NCBI GenBank assembly: GCA_964415435.1
Contig: CAYPZT010000018.1
Span: forward strand, 1 to 19,724
Reading direction: 5' to 3'
Origin: CAYPZT01 sp964415435
GTDB taxonomy: Bacteria; Patescibacteriota; Microgenomatia; UBA1406; GWC2-37-13
Length of the DNA: 19,724 nt
Position numbers and translations under genes: made by a program. The notes beneath the pieces were generated by a model. It saw only the letters and a list, made by a program, of their open reading frames with translations. It had not been told where the DNA came from and searched no databases. Of this stretch, positions 1 through 7,733 are shown piece after piece; positions within the stretch are counted from its first letter, which is position 1, and each line of letters opens with the position of its first letter.

Positions 1-9
1 TGATGTTTC

Positions 10-1719
10 TTATACCTCCGCCACTCTTAGCACTTCTTCGATCGTTGTAGTTCCGTCAAGAGCTTTCAGATACCCATCCTGCTTCATCATAATAAGCCCA
101 TTTTTGCGAGCTTCTGTTTCGATTTCCTTGCCAGACGCCTCTTGTAGAATCATTTTGTTGATGGCAGTTGTGACTTTCAGTACCTCAAAGATGGCAACTC
201 TACCCTGATAACCGGTATTTCCGCACTCATTACAACCTTCACCTTTCGTGAGAACGATAGGCTTGCCCGCAACATACTCCTTCGGCAAAAGCGGGCCGAG
301 CACGTCCTTTATATTTTGCTGTACTTCCGCCGGCGGTTCGTATGTTTTTTTACAGAACTCACAGATACGGCGGACTATGCGCTGTGCCATTGACGCATTC
401 AGTACCGAAGCTATAAGAAACGGTTCCGCCCCAAGATCGATAAGACGCGGTATCGCTGTTGAGGAGTCATTGGTGTGAAGAGTTGAAAACACCAAGTGTC
501 CGGTCAATGCAGCCTGAATTGCCAATTGTGTCGTTTCCTTGTCGCGGATCTCGCCTACGAGGATAATGTTTGGGTCTTGTCTTAAAAAAGATCGAAGGCC
601 TGCTGCGAATGTTAGTCCGGCTTGTGGATTAATCTGCACCTGATTGATGCCGGGGATTTGGTACTCGACTGGATCTTCAAGAGTTACTATGTTTACACTT
701 GGCTTATTGAGTCGGGTCAGTATTGAGTACAGAGTGGTAGTTTTACCGGAGCCCGTAGGTCCTGTGACGAGAATGATTCCATATGGTTTTGTAATAGCCT
801 CCTCAAGATCTCTATGTTGTGGGCCTCTAAGTCCAAGGTCGGCAAGAGACGGTAATCCGCCAGTTTTTTTTAGAAGTCTCATCACGATCTTTTCACCATT
901 GACGGTTGGAAGCGAAGATACGCGAAGATCAATTTCCTCCTCACCAATCTTAAAACCGAACCGTCCGTCTTGCGGAATGCGTTTTTCATCGATCTTCATT
1001 TCGGCCAATATTTTGGTACGCGAAACCAGAGCGTCATGAAGACCTTTGGGTAGAGATAATTTTTCCTGAAGTATTCCATCGATACGATAACGTACCCGTG
1101 TCTTGGTTTCCTCCGGTTCGATATGAATATCGGATGCCCGGCTCTTGACTGCAAACTCGAGGATGGTACTCAAGATCTTGGCTATAGGCGCTTCGCGGAT
1201 TGTAGTGCCGGCGTTTTCTACGACCTGGGGTGTTTCGTACTGCACCTCCTTGAGTGCCTCCTTGACCTCGGGTGACAGGCTTTGCGAGTATGCAATGTCA
1301 AGTGCCTTTAGAATATCTTCCTCGTACCCCAGAACGAGGTGTATTTTTTTTCCTGTTTTCTTTTCAAGAAAGTCTACGAGACTTATATTAAAAGGATCCT
1401 TTCCGACTATAGTTATGGTTTCAGTCTTTGGATCGTAAGCCACGGGGACTATTACGGACTTGCGCGCTATCGATTCTGAGATAAAACCAAGCGCCTGTGG
1501 ATCAATGGCGCTTGTGGTAATGTCAATAAAAGGTACATTCAGTTCATGACCCAATGCTTCAAGAACAAGAGCCTTTGGTATATCGGTGCTTTTAAAAAGA
1601 TACGAGTCAATGGGAGCATTCTCCTTTAGGCTATTAAGCTCTATCTGATTTGCTTTTTCCTGCGTTAATGCACCTTTTTGAATAAGATAGTTCAGGATCT
1701 GTTTGGGTGGAATATTCAT
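10..1719 (-). CDS. pilB: Type IV pilus assembly ATPase PilB (GspE family)
   Basis: Cytoplasmic hexameric ATPase that powers pilus extension. Numbered from the ATG at 1719 (569 residues), it has an N-terminal MshEN/GspE-N-like region (about 1-140), Walker A GPTGSGKT (320-327), an Asp box around TLEDPVEYQ, Walker B ILVGEIRD (386-393) and a His box (GHLVFSTLHTND). Paired CxxC motifs (Cys453/456 and Cys496/499) match the zinc-binding tetracysteine of PilB/GspE. Length is normal for the family. A TTG at 1755 would add 12 residues, but the -10 box ends 3 bases before it, so transcription should start at or inside that codon; I prefer the ATG. It diverges from the unit carrying the pilins, its structural substrates. 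PilC, PilT and the prepilin peptidase are not in the window. The family call is near certain; extension rather than another secretion-ATPase role follows from the pilin/PilMNO context. Confidence 0.96.
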   Translation of the reverse strand: MNIPPKQILNYLIQKGALTQEKANQIELNSLKENAPIDSYLFKSTDIPKALVLEALGHELNVPFIDITTSAIDPQALGFISESIARKSVIVPVAYDPKTETITIVGKDPFNISLVDFLEKKTGKKIHLVLGYEEDILKALDIAYSQSLSPEVKEALKEVQYETPQVVENAGTTIREAPIAKILSTILEFAVKSRASDIHIEPEETKTRVRYRIDGILQEKLSLPKGLHDALVSRTKILAEMKIDEKRIPQDGRFGFKIGEEEIDLRVSSLPTVNGEKIVMRLLKKTGGLPSLADLGLRGPQHRDLEEAITKPYGIILVTGPTGSGKTTTLYSILTRLNKPSVNIVTLEDPVEYQIPGINQVQINPQAGLTFAAGLRSFLRQDPNIILVGEIRDKETTQLAIQAALTGHLVFSTLHTNDSSTAIPRLIDLGAEPFLIASVLNASMAQRIVRRICEFCKKTYEPPAEVQQNIKDVLGPLLPKEYVAGKPIVLTKGEGCNECGNTGYQGRVAIFEVLKVTTAINKMILQEASGKEIETEARKNGLIMMKQDGYLKALDGTTTIEEVLRVAEV

Positions 1720-1758
1720 ATGAACACTAACCTTTGTAGATGACTCCTCTCTCAATTC

Positions 1759-1787
1759 AATATAGTCAGGATTCTGATAAAATGCAA
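1759..1787. promoter_or_regulatory. Divergent promoter with overlapping -10 boxes (pilB / delta-prime-pilin unit)
   Basis: On the minus strand TTGCAT (1787-1782), a 17-base spacer and TATATT (1764-1759) form a sigma70-type promoter for pilB. On the plus strand TATAGT (1761-1766) is a -10 box for the rightward unit, with no clear -35. The two -10 boxes overlap by four bases, so RNA polymerase probably cannot occupy both at once. Boxes are read directly; exclusion is inference. Confidence 0.6.
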
Positions 1788-2444
1788 GTTATGATTCCTC
1801 TCATTGCGATAAGTAGTAGCCTCGAAAGTCATAAGAAGCATATCGATCAATACAGTCGGATAAACTCAATATCGCCCGCGAATATTCGGGAACTCGTTCC
1901 CGCAAAAGAGGAACTAAGCATTGAGGAGGTCAGACAGCTGCGTAAAGAGCTTCCTTATAAGACAAATTCTCCTGTTCTCTTTGTCTTGCGGGACTTCGAT
2001 AGGGCTTCGATCGAGGCTCAGAACGCTCTCCTTAAAGCTCTGGAAGAAAAACAGGACGAGCAGCATTTCATCCTTACTGCGCAGACCCAGGAAAAGATAC
2101 TGCCCACCATCCGCTCCCGGGCAAAGATAATAAGATTAGACCTGCAGTCTGAGGTAACGATTCGCAAGGAAATAATGACGCTCCTATCTTCACTTCCGAA
2201 GGCAAAAGATACTTCCTTTTTGGCGGATGAAAATATAACCGGTCTAAAAAAGGCAGACGCCCTTCTCCTGATAGATGAGGTTATCCATTATTATCGTCGT
2301 GAGCTGGCGATTCAACCGCAAACCGCACCAGAAGTTTTGAAAAAATGCCTTCATCTGAAAGGTCTTATTTCAACCAATAATATCCATGTACAGCTCGCAA
2401 TCGATAACCTCTTGCTATTTTGCTGGAAAAAAGTTAGCATGTAA
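1782..2444 (+). CDS. DNA polymerase III delta-prime-like clamp-loader protein, lacking the P-loop segment
   Basis: Resembles the AAA+ core of HolB/DnaX: a segment matching IxIEEVRxLRxEL, then LFVLRDFDRASIEAQNALLK followed by ALEE, then ILPTIRSRAKII. The last corresponds to the sensor/SRC region, with the usual Cys replaced by Ala. The protein has 220 residues against roughly 330 for a full delta-prime, and the 60-80 N-terminal residues that carry the Walker A loop are missing. Delta-prime is normally not a hydrolytic subunit, so this shortened form may still work structurally in loading the sliding clamp. An upstream in-frame ATG at 1740 would lie upstream of the -10 box at 1761-1766, so ATG 1782 (or 1791) is preferred. 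The stop is 4 bases before the first pilin gene, so the two are probably co-transcribed, an odd pairing of replication and pilus genes. I recognise the family but am less sure it is the functional delta-prime. Confidence 0.78.
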   Translation: MQVMIPLIAISSSLESHKKHIDQYSRINSISPANIRELVPAKEELSIEEVRQLRKELPYKTNSPVLFVLRDFDRASIEAQNALLKALEEKQDEQHFILTAQTQEKILPTIRSRAKIIRLDLQSEVTIRKEIMTLLSSLPKAKDTSFLADENITGLKKADALLLIDEVIHYYRRELAIQPQTAPEVLKKCLHLKGLISTNNIHVQLAIDNLLLFCWKKVSM

Positions 2445-2448
2445 AAAA

Positions 2449-2913
2449 GTGAGAACTTCACGCTTTCATATAAAAGGATTTACGCTTGTAGAGCTTCTTG
2501 TGGTAATTGCTATCTTGGCAGGCCTCGGCGCGATACTCGTACCAAACTACATGGAAGCCCGTATTCGTGCACGGGATACCCAGAGAAAAAATGACATCAA
2601 ACAGATCCAGAAAGCTCTCGAACTGTATAAACTAAACCAGACTCCCCCAGCCTATCCGACAGGTACCTCGGGCAACGGTCTTCCTACCGCAGGATCTGCA
2701 TGGACCGTGAGCGGTGTCACTTATATGAACAAATTTCCTGCAGATCCCGTTCCCACTACCTATCAATATAGGTATGTTCGAAATGCCATCGATGATTATG
2801 ACCTGTGTACCTGTCTTGAGAATAATGCGGATACCCAGGGTGCAACATGTGCGGCACCGTGTTCGGGACAATGCGGGTCACTTACCAAATGTTTCTCGGT
2901 TACCGAACCATAA
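2449..2913 (+). CDS. Type IV prepilin-like protein, Cys-rich C-terminus
   Basis: Begins at GTG 2449, which gives a 10-residue class III leader MRTSRFHIKG followed by FTLVELLVVIAILAGL. This is the prepilin peptidase site (Gly-1/Phe+1, Glu+5) and the hydrophobic N-terminal helix. The mature part has a charged helix (RARDTQRKNDIKQIQKALEL), a central AYPTG...YMNKFPADP segment typical of short GspG/PilE-like pilins, and a tail with six Cys (DLCTC...C...C...C...C) that could form disulfides outside the cell. The longer reading frame from 2386 would overlap the delta-prime gene and place a long polar extension before the leader, so I reject it. It is first of six prepilin genes in a row and 4 bases after the delta-prime stop. 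Major versus minor subunit cannot be decided from sequence. Confidence 0.88.
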   Translation: MRTSRFHIKGFTLVELLVVIAILAGLGAILVPNYMEARIRARDTQRKNDIKQIQKALELYKLNQTPPAYPTGTSGNGLPTAGSAWTVSGVTYMNKFPADPVPTTYQYRYVRNAIDDYDLCTCLENNADTQGATCAAPCSGQCGSLTKCFSVTEP

Positions 2914-2919
2914 ATTTGT

Positions 2920-2925
2920 TATAGT
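2920..2925 (+). promoter_or_regulatory. -10 box TATAGT before second pilin gene
   Basis: TATAGT ends 6 bases before ATG 2932, placing the predicted transcription start on the start codon. No convincing -35 is seen. It may be an internal promoter letting this pilin and its followers be made independently of the first. Confidence 0.45.
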
Positions 2926-2931
2926 AAACGT

Positions 2932-3321
2932 ATGAAAATATTCAAAAGAGGATTCACGCTTTTAGAGCTTCTTGTTGTTATTGGCATAATCGGGCTTCTT
3001 GTTGGTCTAGGTGCTGTTTCGTTTTCCACCGCACAGAAAAAGGCGCGTGACGCCAAGCGCCGAGGTGATGTACAGGCACATAAGAACGCATTTGAGCAGT
3101 ATTATTCGGTATGCAACTTTACCTACCCGTCTGCGGTCGCCGCATCATATACTTGTTCAAGTCCTAATATTACGGTTGCGACAGGTCTTAATGTGAGAGG
3201 ACCATTTAATAATGCTAACGACGACTATGTCTATACAGCCGGATCGCCAGGAACGATTTGCACCGACACAAACGCAATGGAATCACCGGTCAGCACATTT
3301 TGTCTAACATTACAGCAATAA
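2932..3321 (+). CDS. Type IV prepilin-like protein
   Basis: A short (129-residue) prepilin with leader MKIFKRG and cleavage before FTLLELLVVIGIIGLLVGLG. Gly-1, Phe+1 and Glu+5 are all present. A charged helix (AQKKARDAKRRGDVQAHKNA) and an acidic, Asn-rich C-terminal part with four Cys follow. It is expected to be inserted in the membrane, trimmed by the prepilin peptidase and built into the pilus as a major or minor subunit. It lies 18 bases after the first pilin and 3 before the third, so it is part of the pilin operon. A -10 box ends 6 bases upstream of the ATG and there is no Shine-Dalgarno sequence. The head region is certain; the globular part is not assignable to a named pilin class. 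Confidence 0.86.
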   Translation: MKIFKRGFTLLELLVVIGIIGLLVGLGAVSFSTAQKKARDAKRRGDVQAHKNAFEQYYSVCNFTYPSAVAASYTCSSPNITVATGLNVRGPFNNANDDYVYTAGSPGTICTDTNAMESPVSTFCLTLQQ

Positions 3322-3324
3322 GGT

Positions 3325-3840
3325 ATGAAAACTTCATTGAAGTCTTTTACACTAGTAGAAATACTGATTGTTACGACTATAATCGGGATTTTGATTGGTG
3401 TTGGGGCAGTATCATATTCCGTCCTTACAAAAAACTCACGCGATGCACGAAGAAAGGCCGATCTTGAGCAGATTCGTGCAGCACTGGAACTGTACAAAAG
3501 TAATGTTGGTTCTTATCCTACAACGGGAGGCGCCTGGTGGGGTGCGTGCTCAGGTTACTTGTCCAAGGACCACACGGGTGCAAATGGATACGTCCCTAAC
3601 TTGGCACCTACATATATAAATGTTCTGCCTAGCGATCCGCGTGAAGGACAGTCTTTCGCACCATGTAACAGTACAAGCGCATCATGTTATCTTTATAGAT
3701 CAAACGGTACTGATTATAAAGTCCTCGCTCATTGCGGAGCAGAAGTAACACCCAATAGTGCTGATCCATACTACAATCCAACAGTGGCAGCGACATACTC
3801 ATATCAGGTATCATCAAGCGGTACGTCATTAACATGGTGA
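3325..3840 (+). CDS. Type IV prepilin-like protein, GspG/PilE-like; Ser at -1
   Basis: 171 residues with leader MKTSLKS and FTLVEILIVTTIIGILIGVG. The residue before the cut is Ser rather than the usual Gly, while Phe+1 and Glu+5 are kept. The mature protein has the helix SRDARRKADLEQIRAALELY followed by GSYPTTGG. The later segments GYVPNLAPTYINVLPSDPR and CYLYRSNGTDYKVLAHC form the GspG/PilE-like globular domain; four Cys could give two disulfides. It has the most complete pilin fold in the cluster, so it is a fair candidate for the major subunit, though that is inference. It starts 3 bases after the preceding stop and ends one base before the next ATG, indicating coupled translation. Confidence 0.88.
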   Translation: MKTSLKSFTLVEILIVTTIIGILIGVGAVSYSVLTKNSRDARRKADLEQIRAALELYKSNVGSYPTTGGAWWGACSGYLSKDHTGANGYVPNLAPTYINVLPSDPREGQSFAPCNSTSASCYLYRSNGTDYKVLAHCGAEVTPNSADPYYNPTVAATYSYQVSSSGTSLTW

Positions 3841-3841
3841 T

Positions 3842-4342
3842 ATGAGAGATTCCTTTACTCTTATTGAAATCATTATTATAGTTGCGATCATCGGTATTGG
3901 TTTGATCGGCGGGATTGCTGCATTTAATACGCTTGGCCAGAGTAAAACTCTTGACTACGAGGCAAAGAGACTTTCAGACTTCATTTCCATTTATCAGAAA
4001 AAATCCTTCAGTCCGCCCACCTGTTCAACCGGAGAGTTCAAGGGGTACCAAATAAACATAGCATCCGGATCATATAGTGCAGAGGTATGCTGTGGAGCAA
4101 GTGGAGTTGACCCGATCAGCCCCACGGACTTATGTACGACGCAAGTTGACTATAAGACGGTCAGTTCCTCTAATATTTCTATGAACGCAGGCTATGTACT
4201 GTATTATCCGCTCGGTTCAGGAGCACGTATCAGTTTAACAGGTAACAAAATTGCAGTGAGAAACAGTGCCACTTCGCAGTGCATTGACATAAACTTTTCA
4301 TCCAACGGACTTATAACTACAGATAGTCCTGAGAGCTGCTAA
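3842..4342 (+). CDS. Minor prepilin-like protein with four-residue leader; Ser at -1
   Basis: Has a very short leader, MRDS, before FTLIEIIIIVAIIGIGLIGG. Glu+5 is kept and Ser replaces Gly at -1. The 166-residue product has the helix KTLDYEAKRLSDFISIYQKK and a beta-rich C-terminal part with six Cys, including a CC pair (EVCCGASG) and a terminal ESC. It resembles GspH/FimT-type minor pseudopilins in its IxxAxxxFNxLG head and short globular domain, but I would not assign it firmly. Minor pilins of this kind prime assembly and sit at the pilus tip. The ATG lies 2 bases after the preceding stop. Confidence 0.82.
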   Translation: MRDSFTLIEIIIIVAIIGIGLIGGIAAFNTLGQSKTLDYEAKRLSDFISIYQKKSFSPPTCSTGEFKGYQINIASGSYSAEVCCGASGVDPISPTDLCTTQVDYKTVSSSNISMNAGYVLYYPLGSGARISLTGNKIAVRNSATSQCIDINFSSNGLITTDSPESC

Positions 4343-4364
4343 ATTGTGTATACTCAGTTTATAA

Positions 4365-4826
4365 ATGAAACGTTTACGCCAAGCATTTTCATTAGTAGAA
4401 ATTCTTATTTTTATTTCAATATTGAGTGTTTTTTTTGTTGTTGCAGCGGCCATTGTGACGGTATCACTTCGTAATTTAAGCATCAGTGAACATAAACTTG
4501 TAGCGAGTCATTATGCACAGGAGCTCGTTGATTGGGTGCGGAGTCAATCGCAAAGTGATTGGAATGATTTTGTGAATAATTATGCACCGGCGTCAGGTGA
4601 AACTCGTTGTTTTAATTCAACTTCCATAACAGGATGGGGTGCGGTCGGGACATGTGCAAGCAGCGGTCTCAGTCCCGCGATATTCAGAAGACAAGTCACC
4701 ATAACAGGTGTCAATACCGCCTGTGACTTTACGTGCCAAGCAAGAGTCAACGTTACCGTGAGTTGGACCGAGGCGGGAATCGGTTTTACCGTCCCGGTAA
4801 CAACAATTTTGTCAGTTTGGGAATAG
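4365..4826 (+). CDS. Minor prepilin-like protein, PilV/GspI-like; Ala at -1
   Basis: Leader MKRLRQA, then FSLVEILIFISILSVFFVVAA: a class III signal with Ala at -1, Phe at +1 and Glu at +5. The mature part has SLRNLSISEHKLVASHYAQE and LVDWVRSQ, resembling the PilV/GspI helix that carries ...A..LAxE..E..R, then a region ending in VNVTVSWTEAGIGFTVPVTT. That ending matches the usual closing beta strands (V.V.W.........T.L) of PilV-type proteins. Four Cys are present. TATACT at 4349-4354 ends 10 bases before the ATG. It is 22 bases after the preceding gene and 4 before the next. PilV-like is my best reading; GspI/GspJ-like cannot be excluded. Confidence 0.82.
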   Translation: MKRLRQAFSLVEILIFISILSVFFVVAAAIVTVSLRNLSISEHKLVASHYAQELVDWVRSQSQSDWNDFVNNYAPASGETRCFNSTSITGWGAVGTCASSGLSPAIFRRQVTITGVNTACDFTCQARVNVTVSWTEAGIGFTVPVTTILSVWE

Positions 4827-4830
4827 ACGT

Positions 4831-5406
4831 ATGAGAAAAATACGATCATCAGTTTCGGGATTCACATTTATAGAGATGCTTATTGTTGTTGCTGTTCTGG
4901 CAATCGCTCTTCCTGCTCTTTTTTCCGTTTTGTTTGTTATCCTCAAACAACAGAATAAAATATATCGACTGTCTGAGATAAAGCGCCAAGGCGATTTCGC
5001 GGTGAGCGTCATGAGCAATACGATACGCAACCATGCAGAAGCTACTTATTCTTCAACCACGATGACCGATGCGAATAGGGTATGTGCAGATGCTGATGAG
5101 GAGTACAGTCTCCCCTACTTTCAGGATAATACGAACGGAGCAAGTTGGTTCCGCTACAGCTTTAGTTCCAACAAAATAGCATCGGCATCTTCCGTGGCGG
5201 GTGCAAGTGGCGATCTTACGAATTCTCTGGTGGTAGTGCAAGCCAATGGTGCGGAGCCTTTAATCAAGTGCGAGCGTGCCGGACTCTATTCGCCACCGAC
5301 AGTCGTGATCAAATTTACCATGTGTTATCAGTCGTGTTCTCTTACGAACCCGGCGGATATTGCCTCGATGGATTATTCAGTCCGCGTTCCACTGAAAACA
5401 TTCTAA
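4831..5406 (+). CDS. Minor prepilin-like protein, PilW/GspJ-like
   Basis: Leader MRKIRSSVSG and FTFIEMLIVVAVLAIALPAL give a canonical prepilin site (Gly-1, Phe+1, Glu+5). The helix continues as SVLFVILKQQNKIYRLSEIK, then QGDFAVSVMSNTIRNHAEA. That spacing is typical of PilW/GspJ, where a conserved R..D......I+ segment follows the hydrophobic stretch. At 191 residues it is the longest pilin-like product here, consistent with the larger C-terminal domain of PilW/GspJ tip proteins. The C-terminal part has three Cys (IKCERAG, MCYQSC). It closes the pilin run, 4 bases after the previous gene and 46 before pilM, which has its own promoter. Confidence 0.83.
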   Translation: MRKIRSSVSGFTFIEMLIVVAVLAIALPALFSVLFVILKQQNKIYRLSEIKRQGDFAVSVMSNTIRNHAEATYSSTTMTDANRVCADADEEYSLPYFQDNTNGASWFRYSFSSNKIASASSVAGASGDLTNSLVVVQANGAEPLIKCERAGLYSPPTVVIKFTMCYQSCSLTNPADIASMDYSVRVPLKTF

Positions 5407-5417
5407 CCCGGCAGCAA

Positions 5418-5446
5418 TTGATTTTTATTTCTAATTCTTTTATAGT
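5418..5446 (+). promoter_or_regulatory. Promoter of pilMNO, leaderless
   Basis: TTGATT (5418-5423), a 17-base spacer and TATAGT (5441-5446) make a good sigma70-type promoter. The -10 box ends 6 bases before ATG 5453, so the transcript should begin on the start codon. It allows the inner-membrane platform genes to be expressed separately from the pilins. Confidence 0.7.
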
Positions 5447-5452
5447 GATTTT

Positions 5453-6481
5453 ATGAGCGATACTGCATTGTCTATTCATCTTACCGATCAATCTATCCGT
5501 GTAGTCGATGCGGCCATGAAGGGCAGCATGATTTCTCTCAACGAGATGGCGATTCAGTCTGATCTTCCCTCATATATGACGGTCATAACGGACAAGGCAT
5601 CTGCAGATGTTGCGAAAGTGATAGAGAAAATAGTAAGCACTATGAAAACAAAAAAAAGAAGCGTGAATGTGGTGCTGCCGGATTCTTTAAGCTACTCACA
5701 AATAGTGGAAATGCCCAAATTAAAGGAAAAGGAACTTCTTTCTGCAATCAAATATCAAGCCGATCAGTTTATTCCTATGCCAATTGACAAGACAACTCTC
5801 GATATCGAAATCCTAAATGAAAACCCAGCAAATCATACATTATTGGTGCTTATAGTGGCTGCGCCTGAGGAGCTTGTAAAGAAGATTGAAAAGCTGATCG
5901 AGCTTTCTGGACTGGTTCCTGACTCCATAGAGAACGAGCTTAGCGCAACGGGCAGAGTGCTTTCACAGTTTTACCAGCCAACGGCAAAAACAGGCGCCAC
6001 CGTTTTTTTGAATATGGGCGCGGTGTCATCCTCCCTCTATTTATTTGACCACTCGTTGAGGCTTATCACTGACAGTCACACATTCAGTTTGGGTGTTGAC
6101 CTTTTTCTGAAAGAAATACAGGCAAATATGAATGTTGATCCTAAAAAGGCATTGGAACTTGTTAAAAATTACGGTCTCGGAACTCCGATTGCAGCCTCGC
6201 TTGATGCGATACTTGAACCGGTTACCGTAGACTTGAGCCGTGAGATCGAAAAATTTGTCGTTTCTTCACGGGAAAAACATAATCAGCTGCAGACACAGAC
6301 AATATACTTTTTTAACGATGTTGATCAGATCCCAGGACTTGTAAAGAAATTTGCAGCACACTCCACTGTACCTGTAGGCCTCTTTAATCTGGACAAGAAT
6401 GTCGAAAAAACTCCTCTTGCAGTATCCTACTCGTCACACCTTTCCTCTTTTACCTGTGCTATAGGTGGTGCCCTACGATGA
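5453..6481 (+). CDS. pilM: Pilus assembly protein PilM (actin-like)
   Basis: Cytoplasmic actin-fold ATPase that binds the N-terminal tail of PilN and links the pilus platform to the motor. Over 342 residues it has an opening ALSIHLTDQSIRVVDA (the phosphate-1 strand/hairpin of the actin fold, though divergent), and then VVLPDSLSYSQIVEMPKLKE with IKYQADQFIPMPIDKTTLD. That second segment is the hallmark PilM region (IxxEAxxxIPxPxxExxxD). A further strand, ATVFLNMGAVSSSLYLFD, corresponds to phosphate-2, and FSLGVDLFLKEIQ follows. Length matches PilM (about 350). Its last 4 bases (ATGA) overlap the start of pilN, indicating translational coupling. The order M-N-O is standard; no pilP or pilQ follows, as expected for a cell without a secretin-bearing outer membrane. 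Confidence 0.93.
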   Translation: MSDTALSIHLTDQSIRVVDAAMKGSMISLNEMAIQSDLPSYMTVITDKASADVAKVIEKIVSTMKTKKRSVNVVLPDSLSYSQIVEMPKLKEKELLSAIKYQADQFIPMPIDKTTLDIEILNENPANHTLLVLIVAAPEELVKKIEKLIELSGLVPDSIENELSATGRVLSQFYQPTAKTGATVFLNMGAVSSSLYLFDHSLRLITDSHTFSLGVDLFLKEIQANMNVDPKKALELVKNYGLGTPIAASLDAILEPVTVDLSREIEKFVVSSREKHNQLQTQTIYFFNDVDQIPGLVKKFAAHSTVPVGLFNLDKNVEKTPLAVSYSSHLSSFTCAIGGALR

Positions 6482-7041
6482 AAAAGCATATAAACCTAAT
6501 CACCCGACAGAAGAAGTACTATCAGATAGACGAGTTTATACGCCGTCTTCGCATGGCCGTCGCTGCCTTTGGAGTTTTCTTTATAGTCCTTAATATGGCC
6601 TTCTTTTTATTCCTGTATCATGAGCAGTCAGGCATAAACGCACTTACAGAAGAAAAAAAACGCCTTCTCGATTTCCTGATACAAAACAAGGAGAGTGAAG
6701 CGAAGTTCGTTTACTTTAACTCAAAGGAGAAGCAGGTTGCAGGTATCCTGAAAAGTGACGTAAGCTTTTATCCCTACTACAATCTTTTAACGGAGAGTCT
6801 TAAAACAGCAAGTCCAGCCGGGCAGCTGCAAACCCTTGTCATAGAGAAAGACCGCCATGTCAACTTTTCGGTGAGCTTTGATAACTATGATTCTCTCTTA
6901 TTCTTTTTTAAGTTTATGGAAACAGAACAATTTTTGAGAAACTTCAAGGATCTTACCCTTTCGAGCGTAGAGACAAGCTCGGAGGACGCACAAAAAATAT
7001 ATTTATTGAATTTATCAGGAGTATTCAACGAACTTCTATGA
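6478..7041 (+). CDS. pilN: Pilus assembly protein PilN-like
   Basis: Inner-membrane platform protein of 187 residues. The cytoplasmic tail MKKHINLITRQKKYYQIDEF carries the INLI motif (usually INLLP) that docks into PilM. One transmembrane helix (about 25-48, AVAAFGVFFIVLNMAFFLFL) follows, then a coiled coil (about 52-80) and an extracytoplasmic ferredoxin-like domain. It overlaps pilM and pilO by 4 bases each, so the three are co-translated. The family call depends on topology, the INLI tail and gene order more than on conserved catalytic residues. Confidence 0.88.
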   Translation: MKKHINLITRQKKYYQIDEFIRRLRMAVAAFGVFFIVLNMAFFLFLYHEQSGINALTEEKKRLLDFLIQNKESEAKFVYFNSKEKQVAGILKSDVSFYPYYNLLTESLKTASPAGQLQTLVIEKDRHVNFSVSFDNYDSLLFFFKFMETEQFLRNFKDLTLSSVETSSEDAQKIYLLNLSGVFNELL

Positions 7042-7733
7042 ACATACTAAAAGACCATTTTATTCAAAGACAGATTAAGGAGAATGCGGTTTATTTCCTT
7101 CTGACAGCAGGCCTTATAGTAAGTTTTTTTGTATCGGTTGCGATTTTTACAGGTAAAAAGCTCGAAAACGACACGAAAAAAGTAGAACTTGCAAAAGATA
7201 TCCACGATCTAAAAAGTCAGGCAGAGTTTATTAATTACCAAGCAAAGATCGAGGGAGAGGGTGTCAATATTGACATGATGAACCAGCTTCTTTCCGCACT
7301 TGTCCCTGAGAAGGAAGATTACTTTTCGATAATAACTGCCCTTGAGTCACTCTCGCAAAAGACTGGTTTTATTATTACATCATATAGCCTCAATCTCTCT
7401 GAGACGAAGAGAGACAGACTCTCTTTGGCAATCGAAGGCACCGGGGACCAGACAGCTTTCCTGAACTTTCTTGACCAGTATACATTTGGGGGAGGTCGCC
7501 TTATTACGATAGATAAAATCGATTATACAACACAGGGTTTTTTTACCATCCGTCTGTCCGTAAATCTTTATTCTGGCAAGGGTGTTGCCGTGAAAGAGGG
7601 TGCAGCTGTCAACTTTAGTGATGCTGACCGCGAACTGTTACGTAATATTCAGGAAAAGTTCACCTTAGATGTGTTGCCATTCGATACACAGGTAGCAAGT
7701 GGAGAGTATGAAACGAAGACTAATCCTTTTTGA
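7038..7733 (+). CDS. pilO: Pilus assembly protein PilO-like
   Basis: 231-residue membrane-anchored platform protein that would pair with PilN. It has a short cytoplasmic stretch, one transmembrane helix (about 17-40, AVYFLLTAGLIVSFFVSVAI), a coiled coil (GKKLENDTKKVELAKDIHDL onward) and a PilO-type periplasmic-side domain. In that domain, LVPEKEDYFSIITALESLSQ resembles the conserved (L/I)P......l...l...a...g region. The C-terminal tail ends with VASGEYETKTNPF, reminiscent of the R.NPF tail of such proteins. Its last 14 bases overlap the end of convergent rpsP. No pilP follows. Confidence 0.86.
   Translation: MNILKDHFIQRQIKENAVYFLLTAGLIVSFFVSVAIFTGKKLENDTKKVELAKDIHDLKSQAEFINYQAKIEGEGVNIDMMNQLLSALVPEKEDYFSIITALESLSQKTGFIITSYSLNLSETKRDRLSLAIEGTGDQTAFLNFLDQYTFGGGRLITIDKIDYTTQGFFTIRLSVNLYSGKGVAVKEGAAVNFSDADRELLRNIQEKFTLDVLPFDTQVASGEYETKTNPF

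Noticed and set aside
644..1039. 131-codon ORF opposite pilB
   Set aside because: It is antisense to the highly conserved ATPase core and has a low-complexity Ser/Arg composition; a shadow frame.
1740..1781. Upstream ATG for the delta-prime-like gene
   Set aside because: It lies upstream of the only -10 box in the divergent gap, so it would not be in that transcript.
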